A stretch of DNA of 64,000 bases, from NCBI RefSeq assembly GCF_014633365.1, contig NC_068351.1, positions 11,042,907 through 11,106,906 on the forward strand, written 5' to 3'. Source of the DNA: Diospyros lotus (lineage: Eukaryota > Streptophyta > Magnoliopsida > Ericales > Ebenaceae). Each line of letters opens with the position of its first letter. Positions within the stretch are counted from its first letter, which is position 1. Of the stretch, positions 1-13,320 are shown in pieces. A program made the translations under genes and the position numbers. The notes below the pieces were generated by a model. The model was given only the letters and a program-made list of their open reading frames with translations. It made no database searches and was not told where the DNA came from.

Positions 1-1915
1 ATGCATATGCCGCGCTGGATGCAACCTAACCAAGCTAGAATGTCCGTGTCCAAGCATACTCAATAAATGAATATCCCAACATGCATCCCGTACCCATGTC
101 CATATCAAATCATGAACAGTAATACAAGGTATCTAATCATGCAGTAAATCACATACCGGCAGAGCTAGTCAGTAGTGCCCGGCACCGGCCAACGGTCAGT
201 GACTAGGAGTGTCCGCCCGACGGTCCACTTCAGGGCCTTACCGTAGTCTTCCCCAACGTCACCAAACGGTTGACCCCTGCCCCACTACTCAATAGGTCTA
301 ACCAAATCATAAGTAAATCCGAGAAAAACCGTAAATAAAACCCGCACGACTAGGAACCTAGTTCCCCAACTGGGTTCAGCATCATTCTGAAAGGAATGGG
401 GGCGGTACAAACCCCCATAGGCTCACAACGAATAAAATTATAGAAGCCTCAGATTTAATTTAAATTAAAACAAATGAATAATAGTTTAACCAATAAAGCA
501 AGGTGCCGAATTAAAGTAAGCGAGAGGATAAAGTACAGGAAATCACGGGGTCTTTCACGGGAAGTAAAGATTAGGAAGAGAGGGTTAAGAGCTTGCCTTT
601 ACACGGCCGTTTCTTCTCTTTCTTGCACTCCCGCTGCGAAGTAAAACGTTCGCTGGCAATAAATAAAATCGCAGCTTTAATTAAATAAATCTACCGTGTA
701 ATATAATTAATTTAGCTGTCTAAAATCCCACGTAAGCACACCTCAAATAAAATCTCAACGAATCTCATATTTATTTTAAATTAAATCATGCTAATAAAAT
801 TCTCGAAGCGAGCTTAATAAATTAAATTTAAATCAAACGACTCCAAATTTTCATAATTAATAAACGAATCGAAACAGACGAAGGAAGGGTATAAAATATG
901 AGAAATCACAGGGTTTCTCACGGGAATTAAAGAATACGAGGAAATGATTAGGAACTTGCCTGAAATCAGCTGATTCCTGTCTCTTTCGAGCTCCCGATGC
1001 AAATTAAATCATTTCCTAACAAATAACACAATCGAGACCCAAATTAATTAATTTTAATCGCGAAAAATTTATAATTTAAACGCAACATGCTTCTACAAAT
1101 TTTTACCCATGTACCTGATTACTTCCCATGGCAAAAATTCCAAAAATCCTATTATTTTTCCTATTTTTCTTTTCTTCTCCTCCTCTTCTTCTTCTTCTTC
1201 TTCTCCTTCCCGCGCCCCTGCTCCTGCGCGCTGCTTCTCTTCTTCCTTTCTCTTCTTCTTCTTCTTCTTCTTCTTCTTCTTCCCCGCGCTACCTCCCCTG
1301 CACCTTCTTCCTCGCTCGAAACAGCGGCCACCGCCGCCGCTGATCATCGCACCACCAACGCTTTGGGCCGTCGCCGCCGCTGCTTCTTCGCGTCGCCCAT
1401 GGCCGTTCGCCGCAACCTTGCCTTGCTCCAGCATCAACCATGGTCGCGGCTTCTTCAAGCCGCAGCTGCTCTTCGTCAGCCATGGCAGCAGCTGCCATGG
1501 CCGATTGGCCTTCTCTTTCTCTCTCGCGGCTGAGCTCTTTCCCTCACCTGATCTCTCCATCTCCTTCCCTCACTCGACTCCCCCCCTGCTCTCTCGCGAC
1601 TCTCATTCTCTCTAAGTTTAGATTTTTTTGGAGAAGGTCACTGTGGCAATCTTGGCCTCCAAGCCATTCACGCGCACCACAGCCACAAATTAACTTATCA
1701 ATTAATTAATTTAAGTTAATTTCTTAACTCATTATTATTATCAATATGTATTAATTAATTAATTCAAATTAAGTTAACATAATTTACACATTTTTTTATT
1801 ATTAGCAGTATTATTTTTACCACTCTTTGATTACCTTAAATCCTCAAATGCCGAAATTTAATAATTAATCAAAATTTAATAATTAATATCATTATCGAAA
1901 TTTCGGGATATTACA
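1..1915 (-). mobile_element. 3' LTR (partial) of a Ty3/gypsy-type element
   Basis: This stretch repeats 5075-7031 almost base for base, apart from microsatellite length changes, so it is the second LTR of the same element. About 534 bases of it lie before the window. It ends in ...ATATTACA at 1915, directly followed by a polypurine tract read on the minus strand, which makes it the 3' LTR of a minus-strand element. The LTR contains a long TTC/CTT tract (1150-1290). Open frames through that tract are low-complexity artefacts and not genes. Confidence 0.85.
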
Positions 1916-1916
1916 G

Positions 1917-1929
1917 TTCTCCCCTCCTT
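1917..1929 (-). other. polypurine tract of the gypsy-type element
   Basis: Read on the minus strand this is AAGGAGGGGAGAA, ending one base before the TGTAAT that begins the left LTR. It is the usual primer for plus-strand DNA synthesis in LTR elements, and it fixes the element's orientation. Confidence 0.8.
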
Positions 1930-3905
1930 AATAGAATTTCTTTCTCGAAATTCGCGTTTAATCTATGTCCTCAAAATACACTCACAACTCTCATGATATT
2001 ACTCAACATCACATCTGGGACATTCTATATCATCATTTTCCAGTTCTCACAAGCCTGAGCCAACTACTAGACTTATTACACTAGCAAATCTCCCAATCCG
2101 ACACCTCACTTGGACCACGTTGTGACCACTAATACCTTAACCGACTTAAGGAACATCATCCCTCATATTACACACACCGACATAGTTCGCCCATTACAAC
2201 ATCATAACTCAATCGTTCCCCAAAGCTATCTCAACTACATATCAATCTAAAGGTAAGCTCAAAATTCAAAGGTACTCAATCTCAATTATAAACTGATCCA
2301 CTGCACAAGCTCAATGCAAATGCAACTAGCGTCAAATATAACCGGTGATAATAGGAATGGGACCATCCTCTTGCATAATAGGAAGCTATACTCGGTAACG
2401 TGACTGGGACCTGCCACGTACCTACGAATCATAGGGACGTGGAAGCGATACGACACACTCAATCAAGAATTCAATAACAATATCCTTTAGTCTGACTTTT
2501 CCAACTGATTCTTAACTAGGTACACAACATTTTCTCGGCAGTACTTTCTCCCACATTTTGCCGCAAATACTCAGGGTTCCGTCAATAAGTAGGGGTAATC
2601 ATTTAATCAAGACTATCTAGGAATAGATGTTATCCACTCAATACACCTCGAGATCTTAAATGTCGTCAGATCTCCCCTCCTTAAAGGAATCAACACATCC
2701 AATTCTAACTTATTCGGTGACCACCAACCCTCAATCTTGTCCTTGCTACTGATCTGAACTCCCAATAGCTGATTGGGCCGTACCTAATCTTGATCGTTAA
2801 TTACTAACCCTGACCTCCTTAAAGACTCAATAGGCTAGCTAGAACACGAGCTCTAGAACTGGTGTTATCCGCTCTGCAGCCTACTCGGCTGAAAGCACCT
2901 CCCCATATCAACAACTGTTCTAATTCATAAGGTATCTCATAGGTCTCCCTAACAACGAAAAGTAATTGAAGTGGGTTAAGCATTCTTCTGATTAGCATAA
3001 CAAGCTATCTCATGTTTTTGCCGATGTACCACTTAACCAGCACCCAGAAGAGTCTCATCTCTTCACTCAGTCAACAATCGACCCTAGGGCATGTGGTCCG
3101 TGATCAGTACCACGCGTACTCATAGCAACCATTATCCTTACAACAAAACCCAACAGTTACCTAGACATACAACTAACTCCGGTCCTGGCTATATACCCAA
3201 GTATCTCTCACAAAAACAATCTTAAAGGGGTTTTCTTATTTCTAATTCACTTATCACGGATGCTCCACGGTAGCCCAAAACGTCAGCTCGCACCTTTGCT
3301 TAATCCTATTTATTACCGAATCTCACAACCTTAGTCCTTCGTCACGCCAATCGCGGCGTCGCTTGTACTTCACTCCACCTATGAGAACTAAACACCTCTA
3401 CACCCTAGCCAGGTAGTGATGCCAAATCTCCAAGCAGCATAACTGTTGTAAACTCCAAGTTCACAAGTCCATAATAATCCCTCAATAAATTCCCATCACA
3501 GATCCCTCTTGGGACTTTGTATTGGTGTTCCAAGTTATCCATCTAGATTTGATTAAACTTAGGGTGGATGCCCTAAACCTCCAAGAAAATGCAAACCCCT
3601 TAGGACTTCAATTTGCCTTCACATCCAAAACACATCTCCCAACCTTCAATTTTTCGTCCCAATACAACCTATACACATCTCGGTGCCTACGGATCTGCCG
3701 TTTATCATCGGGCTCCTATAGCACATTTCCACCATGTGGGACATTTCCGTACCACTCCTGGTAAAATCCAGTCATGGACCTCCAGCTCACATTCTACCAC
3801 GACCTCATCTCTCATGAGATTAACACAAGCCTTAATAGGGCGTCGACAACGTCTGGTAAGATCAAAGGAACTCCAGACCTTTATCTCTATCGCTAATCTC
3901 GATCA

Positions 3906-3977
3906 ATCCATAAATACTGCAAGGGCGTCGATCAGCCCAAATGGCATGGCCACAAACTCATAGCAGTCGTACAAATA
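3906..3977 (-). pseudogene. reverse-transcriptase relic (gypsy RT core)
   Basis: The minus strand reads YEFVAMPFGLIDALAVFMD followed by a stop. This matches the conserved Ty3/gypsy RT block YEF-x-VMPFGL-TNAPA-xF. No convincing pol sequence is readable on either side, so this is a fossil. Confidence 0.7.
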
Positions 3978-4524
3978 CGACAATCAATCATTAGAAAACA
4001 CCCTGAGGTTAGCCCGACAAATCATCTACTCGGAAGGAAGGAACATTTATGCCTCAAGGCTATCCGGTTCAATTGCAGGGTCAATCCTTTGCTAAAACAA
4101 CCTCCTTAGTAAATCTCTAAGAAAATCTAGAGTATCCCTCGCTCACTCACAACCGGTGAAAGAATCCAGCCATACACGCCCTTATCATGAACAACGCATA
4201 CCCTAATTGAAGCCTTAAGAGTTTCCTTAATCACTCATTTCAATGAGGTATGTGCTATCCCTAATCTACATCACTGATAGATAATGGTTAGGGACCCAAC
4301 AAGTCCACCACAAAACAAGTATCAGATCCACTTGACCTTAGCCGACACAGTCCACGGCCAAATGTCTATCGTAGATTTGACCGGTGACTTCCTAGGTGCA
4401 TACAATTTATCACATCTGCTCACTAGGACACAGCCTAACCCTATTCGATTCACCTAAACCTCTCTAACTCTACCCGACAACCTTGGTGTACAGGAACTCG
4501 TCCCACAAAACTGACTCAAACAAC

Positions 4525-4536
4525 GCTCTGATACCA
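4525..4536 (-). other. primer-binding site (initiator tRNA-Met type)
   Basis: The minus strand reads TGGTATCAGAGC, the classic plant retrotransposon PBS complementary to initiator tRNA-Met. It lies four bases inside the right LTR, which ends ...GGTGCTTACA. This makes 4541-7031 the 5' LTR. Confidence 0.9.
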
Positions 4537-4540
4537 ACAT

Positions 4541-6589
4541 TGTAAGCACCCCCGCTCGGATATCCCAGCCCCTCGGACTACCCGAACGGGAGCGCCTACG
4601 GGAGGAGAAAAGAATGAGACACCAGACAAAGACCACCCCGGCATGCATACAGAATAAACCAGAAATCTCACCCCAGAATAAACCCCCAGGTACACACAAG
4701 CCATGAGACGCTACAACACAACAGCTCAATAGCATAACAAAATAAAAGCACATACCGGTCCTTGGGGCCCACATAAAACACTTGGCACCCAAGTCCCATA
4801 CCAACCTGCCGCTGTCTTGAGAGGCAACATAAATCTCTAACAAACCTGCGCGCGCTGTCCCGGGTCGGTACTCCCATCACCCGTATCCGTCGGTACTCCC
4901 GACAACCGAGCCATAGGCTCCCTCAGAACGGTACTCCCGTCCGAGAACTAAATACTACCAGTATCCATGCAATGCACATAGAAATGCAATGGCATAGTGA
5001 GCATCAACGTGATACAAGGCGTCCATACATCCAAGCATCAGGCCATGCTCCGCCCACATAGTAAACCACACGCCATGCATATGCCGCGCTGGATGCAACC
5101 TAACCAAACTAGAATTTCCGTGTCCAAGCATACTCAATAAATGAATATCCCAACATGCATCCCGTACCCATGTCCATATCAAATCATGAACAGTAATACA
5201 AGGTATCTAATCATGCAGTAAATCACATACCGGCAGAGCTAGTCAGTAGTGCCCGGCACCGGCCAACGGTCAGTGACTAGGAGTGTCCGCCCGACGGTCC
5301 ACTTTAGGGCCGTACCGTAGTCTTCCCCAACGTCACCAAACGGTTGACCCCTGCCTCACTACTCAATAGCTCTAACCAAATCATAAGTAAATCCGAGAAA
5401 AACCGTAAATAAAACCTGCACGACTAGGAACCTAGTTCCCCAACTGGGTTCAACATCATTCCGAAAGGAATGGGGGTTGTACAAACCCCCGTAGGCTCAC
5501 AACGAATAAAATTATAGAAGCCTCAGATTTAATTTAAATTAAAACAAATGAATAATAGTTCAACCAATAAGGCAAGGTGCCGAATTAAAGTAAGCGAGAG
5601 GATAAAGTACAGGAAATCACGGGGTCTTTCACGGGAAATAAAGATTAGGAAGAAAAGGTTAAGAGCTTGCCTTTACACGGCCGTTTCTTCTCTTTTTTGC
5701 ACTCCCGCTGCGAAGTAAAACGTTCGCTGGCAATAAATAAAATCGCAGCTTTAATTAAATAAATCTACCGTGTAATATAATTAATTTAGCCGTCTAAAAT
5801 CCCACGTAAGCACACCTCAAATAAAATCTCAACGAATCTCATATTTATTTTAAATTAAATCATGCTAATAAAATCCTCAAAACCAGCTTAATAAATTAAA
5901 TTTAAATCAAACGACTCCAAATTTTCATAATTAATAAACGAATTGAAACAGACGAAGGAAGGGTATAAAATACGAGAAATCACAGGGTTTCTCACGAGAA
6001 TTAAAGAATACGAGGAAATGATTAGGAACTTGCCTGAAATCGGCTGATTCCTGTCTCTTTCGAGCTCCTGATGCAAATTAAATCATTTCCTAACAAATAA
6101 CACAATCGGGACCCAAATTAATTAATTTTAATAACGAAAAATTTATAATTTAAACGCAACATGCTTCTACAAATTTTTACCCACGTACCTGATTACTTCC
6201 CATGGAAAAAATTCCAAAAATCCTATTATTTTTCTTATTTTTCTTTTCTTCTCCTATTCTTCTTCTTCTCCTTCCCGCGCCCCTGCTCCTGCGCGCTGCT
6301 TCTCTTCTTCCTTTCTCTTCTTCTTCTTCTTCTTCTTCTTCTTCTTCTTCCTTTCTTCCTCTCCTTCTTCTTCTTCCCCGCGCTGCCTCCCCTGCACCTT
6401 CTTCCTCGCCCGAACCAGCGGCCACCGCCGCCGCTGATCGTCGCACCACCAACGCTTTGGGCCGTCGCCGCCGCTGCTTCTTCGCGTCGCCCATCGCCGT
6501 TCGCCGCAACCTTGCCTTGCTCAAGCATCAACCATGGCCGCGGCTTCTTCAAGCCGCAGCTGCTCTTCGTCGGCCATGGCCGATTGGCC

Positions 6590-6644
<55 letters not shown>

Positions 6645-7031
6645 GGCTGAGCTCTCTCCCTCACCCGATCTCTCTATCTCCCTCCCTCACTCGACTCCCC
6701 CCTTGCTCTCTCGCGACTCTCATTCTCTCTGAGTTTAGATTTTTTTGGAGAAGGTCACTGTGGCAATCTTGGCCTCCAAGCCATTCACGCGCACCACAGC
6801 CACAAATTAACTTATCAATTAATTAATTTAAGTTAATTTCTTAACTCATTATTATAATCAATATGTATTAATTAATTAATTCAAATTAAGTTAACATAAT
6901 TTACACATTTTTTATTATTAGCAGTATTATTTTTACCACTCTTTGATTACCTTAAATCCTCAAATGCCGAAATTTAATAATTAATCAAAATTTAATAATT
7001 AATATCATTACCGAAATTTCAGGATATTACA
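4541..7031 (-). mobile_element. 5' LTR of the gypsy-type element
   Basis: A complete LTR of about 2.49 kb, starting TGTAAGCACC on the plus strand and ending ATATTACA, so it is bounded by TG...CA. It matches 1-1915 closely. The main differences are a (CT)n expansion around 6590-6642 and small indels in the TTC tract (6250-6380). The right flank is ATTAG. The matching left flank lies outside the window, so the target duplication cannot be tested. Confidence 0.85.
6590..6642. repeat. (CT)n microsatellite in the LTR
   Basis: A CT dinucleotide run of about 50 bases. It is much shorter in the sister LTR near 1515-1530 and accounts for most of the length difference between the two LTRs. Confidence 0.9.
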
Positions 7032-7079
7032 ATTAGTAACTATGCATTAATTTTCTTCCATAGTTTTGAAAATATAAGC

Positions 7080-8330
7080 TGTTTTCTTTTCATTTTCAAG
7101 ACATTAGCATGAGTTTCCCAATAGTAGTTAAGATTTAAAATATCACATTTTCAAGACTGATGCATGAATTTTTTAATATTAATTAAGATTTAAAATATCA
7201 CATTTTCAAGACTATGAAAGAAAATTAATGCATAGTGAAAGAAAAATAAGTCAAAATTCATATTTTCAAAGTTTTGTTATCATTGCAGAAATTAAATTTC
7301 AAAATCAAAAATTAAAATTTTCAATAGAATTTTTAGTTAGCATTGAAAAACCTATGCCTCCTCACGTTTAGGAGTTTTAATTTATATTTATATTTATAAA
7401 TCAAAATTCATATTTTTAAAATTTTATTATCATTGCAAAAATTAAATTTCAATATCAAAAATTAAAAATTTTAAGAGAATTTTAATTAGTATTGGGAAAC
7501 CCTTGCTTTCCCACGTTTATGAGTTTTAATTTATATTATATTTATAATTTATAATTAAATATATAATATAATAAATAATTTTACTTTGATAATTAATTAA
7601 TCACTACCTTTAATTTAATACCAGACTACTACATGGATATTTCAATACTAATTAAGATTTTAAGATATCACATTTTCAAGATTATAGAAGAAAATTAATG
7701 CATACTGAAAGAAAAATAAGTCAAAATTCATATTTTTAAAATTTTGTTATCATTGCAGAAATTAAATTTTAAGATCACAAATTAAAAATTTTAAGAGAAT
7801 TTTTAATTAGTATTGAAAAATCCATGCTTCCTCACGTTTAGGAGTTTTAATTTATATTTATATTGATAATTTATAAATAAATATATTATATAAAAAATAA
7901 TTTTATTTTAATAATTAATTAATCATTACCTTTAATTTAATGCAAGACTAATGTACGAGTTTTTCAATACTACTTAAGATTTAAGATATCATATTTTAAA
8001 GACTAATGCATGAGTTTTTCAATACTAATTAAGATTTAATATATCATATTTTCAAGACCATGGAAGAAAATGAATGCATTGTGAAAGAAAAATAAGTCAA
8101 AATCTATATTTTTAATATTTTATTATGATTGCAAAAATTAACTTTCAAGAACATAAATTAAAATTTTCAAGAGAATTTTTAATTAGCTTTGAAAAAACCC
8201 ATACTTTCTTACGTTTAGGAGTTTAATTTATATTTATAATTTATAAATAAATATATAATATAATAAATAATTTTACTTTAATAATTAATTAATCACTACA
8301 TTTAATTTAATGTAAATATTTACTGATTTG
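7080..8330. repeat. AT-rich tandem repeat, about three to four units of 320-380 bp
   Basis: The same series of motifs recurs: a TCACGTTTAGGAGTTTTAAT-like block near 7362, 7510, 7832 and 8209; GAAAGAAAAATAAGTCAAAA near 7236, 7707 and 8084; and ATAATTAATTAATCACTAC near 7588, 7910 and 8280. The spacing gives imperfect units of about 320-380 bp. No coding potential is seen. Confidence 0.75.
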
Positions 8331-9535
8331 TTATTCCAATGTAATAGCTTTTGTATATAAATAGGAAGTTCATGTTAAGATTTTTTATTTTATATAATAC
8401 TATGCAATTTAATTAAAGTCTTTTTAAAGTAATTTTTTAAAATATGAAAGAAAAAGTTGATTTTATCAATTAAATCAACGCTAGTCATGAGACTTTGGGA
8501 GATTTTATGTTTTGAACATAAGTCAAAAACTTATAGCATTGTTATTGAGATGATTTTCATGAATGAACATGTTTTTTTTTTTCCTTATAAATTTATTGTT
8601 AATTATTTATATAGATTTTGCCATCAAATTTACGAGGTGGAAGGATCCATTTAACAATCAAGCATTAGTTGGTTCCATTTTTCAAAACATTGGTTTGTAA
8701 AGGTTAATTGTATTTCATGCCCAATTTTATATTTAAATATAAAAATATGAAATACAAGATTACAAGTTACAAGTACAAGTTAAACTTAATGTCAAGAACT
8801 ATTGTTATAGATTCTATGGATGAAAGTTTTCCAATACAAAATTTTATTTTTAGATCATTTACTAATATTTTGAGTGCAGTTCAACTTGATGAAAAACAAT
8901 TGTTTAATAAGTATAAAGTTGATTATGCAATTATTTTTGCTTTTATAACTAATAATTTTTTTTTAATTTTATTAAAGATATAATTGGAGAAATCGTTAGC
9001 AAAGATAATGCTAAGTGTCAAGAATCTTGTGAAATGATAAGCGAAAAAATGTGATAACTTACTTAATATGTTAATTATTCTTTAATATATTGAATGGCGG
9101 TGCATTAAATTAAGGGTGTTTTTTATTAGTATATTGAATAACAGATAATTAATTAAACTTAAATTTTGATAAAAGACTGAGTATTAAAAGAAAAAAAATT
9201 GTAATTGTCAATTTTGCTAGAGTCAGTTAAAATAATGAGTTTAGTTTTTATTTTTAAATTTATAAATCTATTTTGATTACTTGTCTCGTGCATCGCATGG
9301 GTTTAACACTAGTTGAATTCAAAGAATAATCAGTGGACGGTAGCCTAAGATGGAAATGAGTCCCAATTTTTCAAAAAAGAAAAATATTTTTATTTTTGGT
9401 TAATTAATTTAACTAATGAGAATATAATGTTAATACTATTTGTAACATAGGCCTTATTAGAAGAAAAATAATAAATTACATGAATCTTGGTAGACATTTT
9501 TAGATTACAAATTTATGTAGCAAAAGAGAACATGA
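8330..9535. other. AT-rich intergenic DNA, nothing recognised
   Basis: Two open frames of 65 and 91 codons (8457-8654 and 8708-8983) are AT-driven and resemble no family I know. No structured repeat is seen. Confidence 0.5.
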
Positions 9536-9540
9536 ATATT

Positions 9541-9660
9541 GGGTAAATCACGTACGTCACTAAATTTTTAATCTTTTTTTAAGTTGGTCACTAAACTTCA
9601 ATTCTTTACAATGTGATCACATTTAAAATTTTTTGACAAGAGTTTCGCAAAACTTGATGA
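9541..9660 (+). repeat. fragment related to the 22964-23318 foldback MITE
   Basis: It begins GGGTAAATCAC and continues with TCACTAAACTTCAATTC and ACAATGTGATCAC, the same order as the left arm of the element at 22964-23318. A matching right arm is absent, so this is a truncated or diverged relative. Confidence 0.6.
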
Positions 9661-9940
9661 CTAGGCGCTGATATGCCAATCAAAAAACGAATAAGACGTT
9701 GCCACATGACAGTAGGGATCACTTTTTTGATGTCACCCATCTCTCTCTATCTACCCTCGACTTTCTCTCATCTCTCTCTCTTCTATCCCTCTCTTCCATC
9801 AAAATTGTCACTGCCATCGTCATTGCACCTGCTGTCGCCATCAATACCTCCACCTTCTTTGACTACCTTTGCTTCACCTGCCGACTTCCCTATTTTTTGC
9901 TTTGCAAATAAATATAATAGGGTTCTTCCCCTCAAATTTG

Positions 9941-9941
<1 letters not shown>

Positions 9942-10000
<59 letters not shown>
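9942..10000. repeat. (AT)n-(GA)n compound microsatellite
   Basis: A run of TA repeats followed directly by GA repeats. A second (AT)n-(AC)n run lies at about 10177-10206. Short open frames here are microsatellite artefacts. Confidence 0.9.
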
Positions 10001-10003
<3 letters not shown>

Positions 10004-10009
10004 TTAGCA

Positions 10010-11340
10010 ACTTAATCCACTAGTGATAAAGCAAACTATCACTTGCAAACTTCTTGTAGTTTCATTCATACATGTGTGTGTGTGTAATGGAGTATTTTGA
10101 TATGGTTTATCAGCGATTCAAAATGGGGCTTTATTATCAGTTGGAATGAGAGAATTAATATTACCATTAAGAAGACTAATATATATATATATATATACAC
10201 ACACACTAATATATGTATAATTTGCAAGGCGGAAAAACAAGGGAGGCGACAAATGAAGCAAAGGTAGTCAAAGGCAACAAGTGAAGTAGTGATGACTGAA
10301 CGCAAAAGACCGAAGAAACATAGGCGGTGTTCAAAGGTGAATGGGAGAAGAAAGATGAGAGATCGGATGTGAACTGCTAAAATGGTGAAGGATCAAAGAA
10401 TGTGAAGGTTGTTAGTATTGTATACTCTAATGTTAGAGTTGGATGATATCTAGCGGACGTATAACTGATTACATTTATTGTATCTTTGTATATATTTATA
10501 AAATGCAAGTTTCTTCATTCATGAGCTCTCCAATTTAACATATGAATGAGTCTTTAGATTTCTGTTTAAAAATCTTATTTTTAAAAAGTTGAGACTTTGT
10601 GACAAGATTCTCAGATAACAATATTTCTTAAACTATTCCTATTTCTTAGATTCTTTGGATGGAAACTCCGATTAGTCGAGTATGGACTAACTTAAAGGCT
10701 ATTGCCTTGTCCAATAAAAGATACTGATGAGGGAGTGGTGTGTCACACACCACATGACATGAGATATCGCTAGTAGACTTGTAGGTGATTGTTGGCTATC
10801 TTAGGCCTTCTTAAAGCTTGATCATTATACCAAAACTCATTTTTTTATATAAAATTTATGTAAAGATATTAAAAATAAATTGCAGTTATTAAATAACACC
10901 TAATAAAATTTTATTTAATTACATGTATCAGTCTTCTAATTGTTGTATAAATATCCTTGGGAATTGAGGAGGTAAGTTATTATTTCTAAGCAAGCAAGAG
11001 GCCACCTTCAGGCCCAACCCAGCCCTGCATTTCTACCAGCTGGCCATGGTGAGAGGCAAGAGAAGTCATAAAGGCCATAAGTATATTTGTAATGCCCCAC
11101 TCTTTTAGGTGTGTTACTAAACCAAAAATTAATTTTTTTAAAGAAATAATTAATTCAACTTCTATTGTTAAATTAATTCATTTAAAATATTTTCTTTTGA
11201 CTAAATAACTTAACACAATGATCACTAGAGAAGCTCATCCTTAATTCATTCGAAAATGTAACAATTTATTGTGAAATCATGATTATAGATAATAATTAGA
11301 GTTTCAATACATCTAAATATGTTTGGATTAAATCTTAATG
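10010..11340. other. intergenic DNA, nothing recognised
   Basis: Mixed AT-rich sequence without coding potential. A TGTAATGCCCCACTC string near 11089 resembles the start of some plant LTRs, but no partner end was found. Confidence 0.4.
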
Positions 11341-12040
11341 ATATTATTATTTCATACTATTTTTGAAGAGATTCTCTGAATTTTTTATTTTTTTTAATTT
11401 GATTATTATTCAACATCCCATCAAATTTAAATATTTAAAATACCTAAATCATTATCAAAATTTCACAATAACTAGAACACCAAAAGTTATGTAAAGTTGA
11501 TTATTCACAATTTCGTAACTACTGTGACACACATCTATATTTTGGATATTTAACTAATTAATTTTCATCTTTTCGTGAGACTGATACATCGTTTAAAAAT
11601 TTACTTGATAAATTAGAGTCGAATTTGGAAAGTTAAAATCTTAATAGAAGTTAGAGTCATATTTGATAGTCATAATGGTATTATTAATTTATATACTTTT
11701 TGAATTTACTCTCCGAGTTTTTATTTTTTTAATATAGTTATTATTCAACATGCCTTCTAATTTACATATTTAAAATACCCAAATTATCATCAAAATTCAT
11801 AAAAAATTCACAAGAAGTACAGAACTCATGAGATGGCCTTATAGAAAAATATAAAATTCAAAATATATCATTTGACCCTTCAAAAAGTTATATAAAATTG
11901 ATTGTTTATGATTTTATTCCTCTTGTCACATATGTCTGTAATTTGGGTATTTAACTAATTAATTTTTTTCTTCTTTTGATGAGAATAATATATTGTTAGA
12001 AAATTCACTCACTAGGTTACATCATATCCAAAACTTGTTT
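11340..12040 (+). repeat. diverged direct duplication, two copies of about 330-400 bp
   Basis: TTATTCAACAT at about 11406 and 11740, TTTAAAATACC-type blocks at about 11436 and 11770, and ATTTAACTAATTAATTTT at about 11546 and 11948 recur in the same order. The second copy has an internal insertion near 11800-11880. The function is unknown, and it could be a decayed transposon. Confidence 0.6.
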
Positions 12041-13100
12041 AATTTTATTAAGATTTAAACTTTTTAAATTTAACTCTAAATTACTCGGTTTATCTGATCA
12101 ACTAATTTACTATGCAACCATTACAATAAAGGATGTATCTTTTTTCACTAAAAACAATTGGACGTAAAACCAAATTTCCTTAGCAATCATTTGATTATTA
12201 TTATTATTATTATTATTTGTAATTTAGGCTCCTTTTGTTTGAGTGTAAAATATTTTAAATTGAAAAATAGTTCTCAACATAAATATTTTATGCAAAATTA
12301 TTTTTTATCTAATTTTTCCGATGTTTACTTGCAATGTAAAATATTTTCTAAAAATTAGTTATATCTACATATAAACATATATATGAGTGTATGAATTATG
12401 AATGATTATGTATGTATATATATGTTTGGCTTAATACATATGCGATCGTTAAATTATTAAGAAATATGACTTTTAATTCCTCAACTAAAATTTTGTAATA
12501 TTTTGTCCTTCAATCATTTATCTTCATTTTTTTTTAGTTCTAGTTAATTGAGAATTAATAATTGAATTGGCGACCATAAATAAGATGAAATCTCAATAGC
12601 ACGTAGAGTAATTTTGACCAATTTTACAATAATTAAGGGCGACCATACACAATTTATTTTGCACAATTATATAACTTACCGAATTGTTTTTCCCAACTAA
12701 ATTATACAATTTGGTCAACTAAACAACAGCAGTGGATGAATTTTAACACTTCTGAGAAACATTTATTTTTTTTTTAAAGAATGATGGTTTATTTTGCCAT
12801 ATTGACTTGTGGAAACAACCAAAATTATTTGTTTCTCTTGAAAGGTAATTTAAAGTAATATTGTTCTTGTCTGAATATAATAATAAATTTAATTGATTAG
12901 AAACGTCGTTATCAAATCAATTGAATCTATAAAAATAAGAAAATAATCAAAAGACACGAGAAGATTCCCGCGCAAACACTCCAATACTTAAGTCAAACAC
13001 TGAATATAATAAAATAAACTATATTGAAACTAGTATAAGATACGTTGTACCTTTTCAGCAATGAGTGTCTGTTTATTTATATATAACTATAAAATGATTT
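12040..13100. other. AT-rich intergenic DNA with small microsatellites
   Basis: Contains an (ATT)n run at about 12196-12217 and (AT)n stretches near 12370-12425. No gene signal was seen on either strand. Confidence 0.5.
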
Positions 13101-13320
13101 AAAGTGTAACAGAATTAGAATTCTTGTAGATAACACTTATCCTAAAATTGTTATATATGATATTTATTTTTTATAGATAATTTTTATTTTATCTTTTTTA
13201 GGATGAAATTTCTTATAGATGATTATTTATTCAATATTTCGGAATTATTTCAAAATTTGAATTCCTTATAGATAATCATTTATCATTTTTTTGAAAAAAA
13301 TTTCGAATATCGAAGTTATC
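13100..13320 (+). repeat. dispersed TATAGAT-type repeat, inverted relative of 28690-28990
   Basis: About four imperfect copies of a unit with a TTATAGATAAT core and a TTTCGGAATTATTT-like segment. Its reverse complement resembles the ~60-bp units at 28690-28990, so the two loci carry one repeat family in opposite orientations. Confidence 0.5.

Larger units (their letters stand above)
1916..4540 (-). mobile_element. decayed interior of the gypsy-type element
   Basis: The 2.6 kb between the two LTRs has no long open frame on either strand. A polypurine tract on the minus strand abuts the left LTR and a tRNA-Met-type primer-binding site abuts the right LTR. A short reverse-transcriptase relic shows that it descends from a coding Ty3/gypsy element. 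The interior is far too short for complete gag-pol, so the copy is non-autonomous. Confidence 0.75.

Noticed and set aside
1087..1709. Open frames through the TTC/CTT tract, also at 6161-6826
   Set aside because: Low-complexity translations of an LTR microsatellite. They occur in both LTR copies with different lengths.
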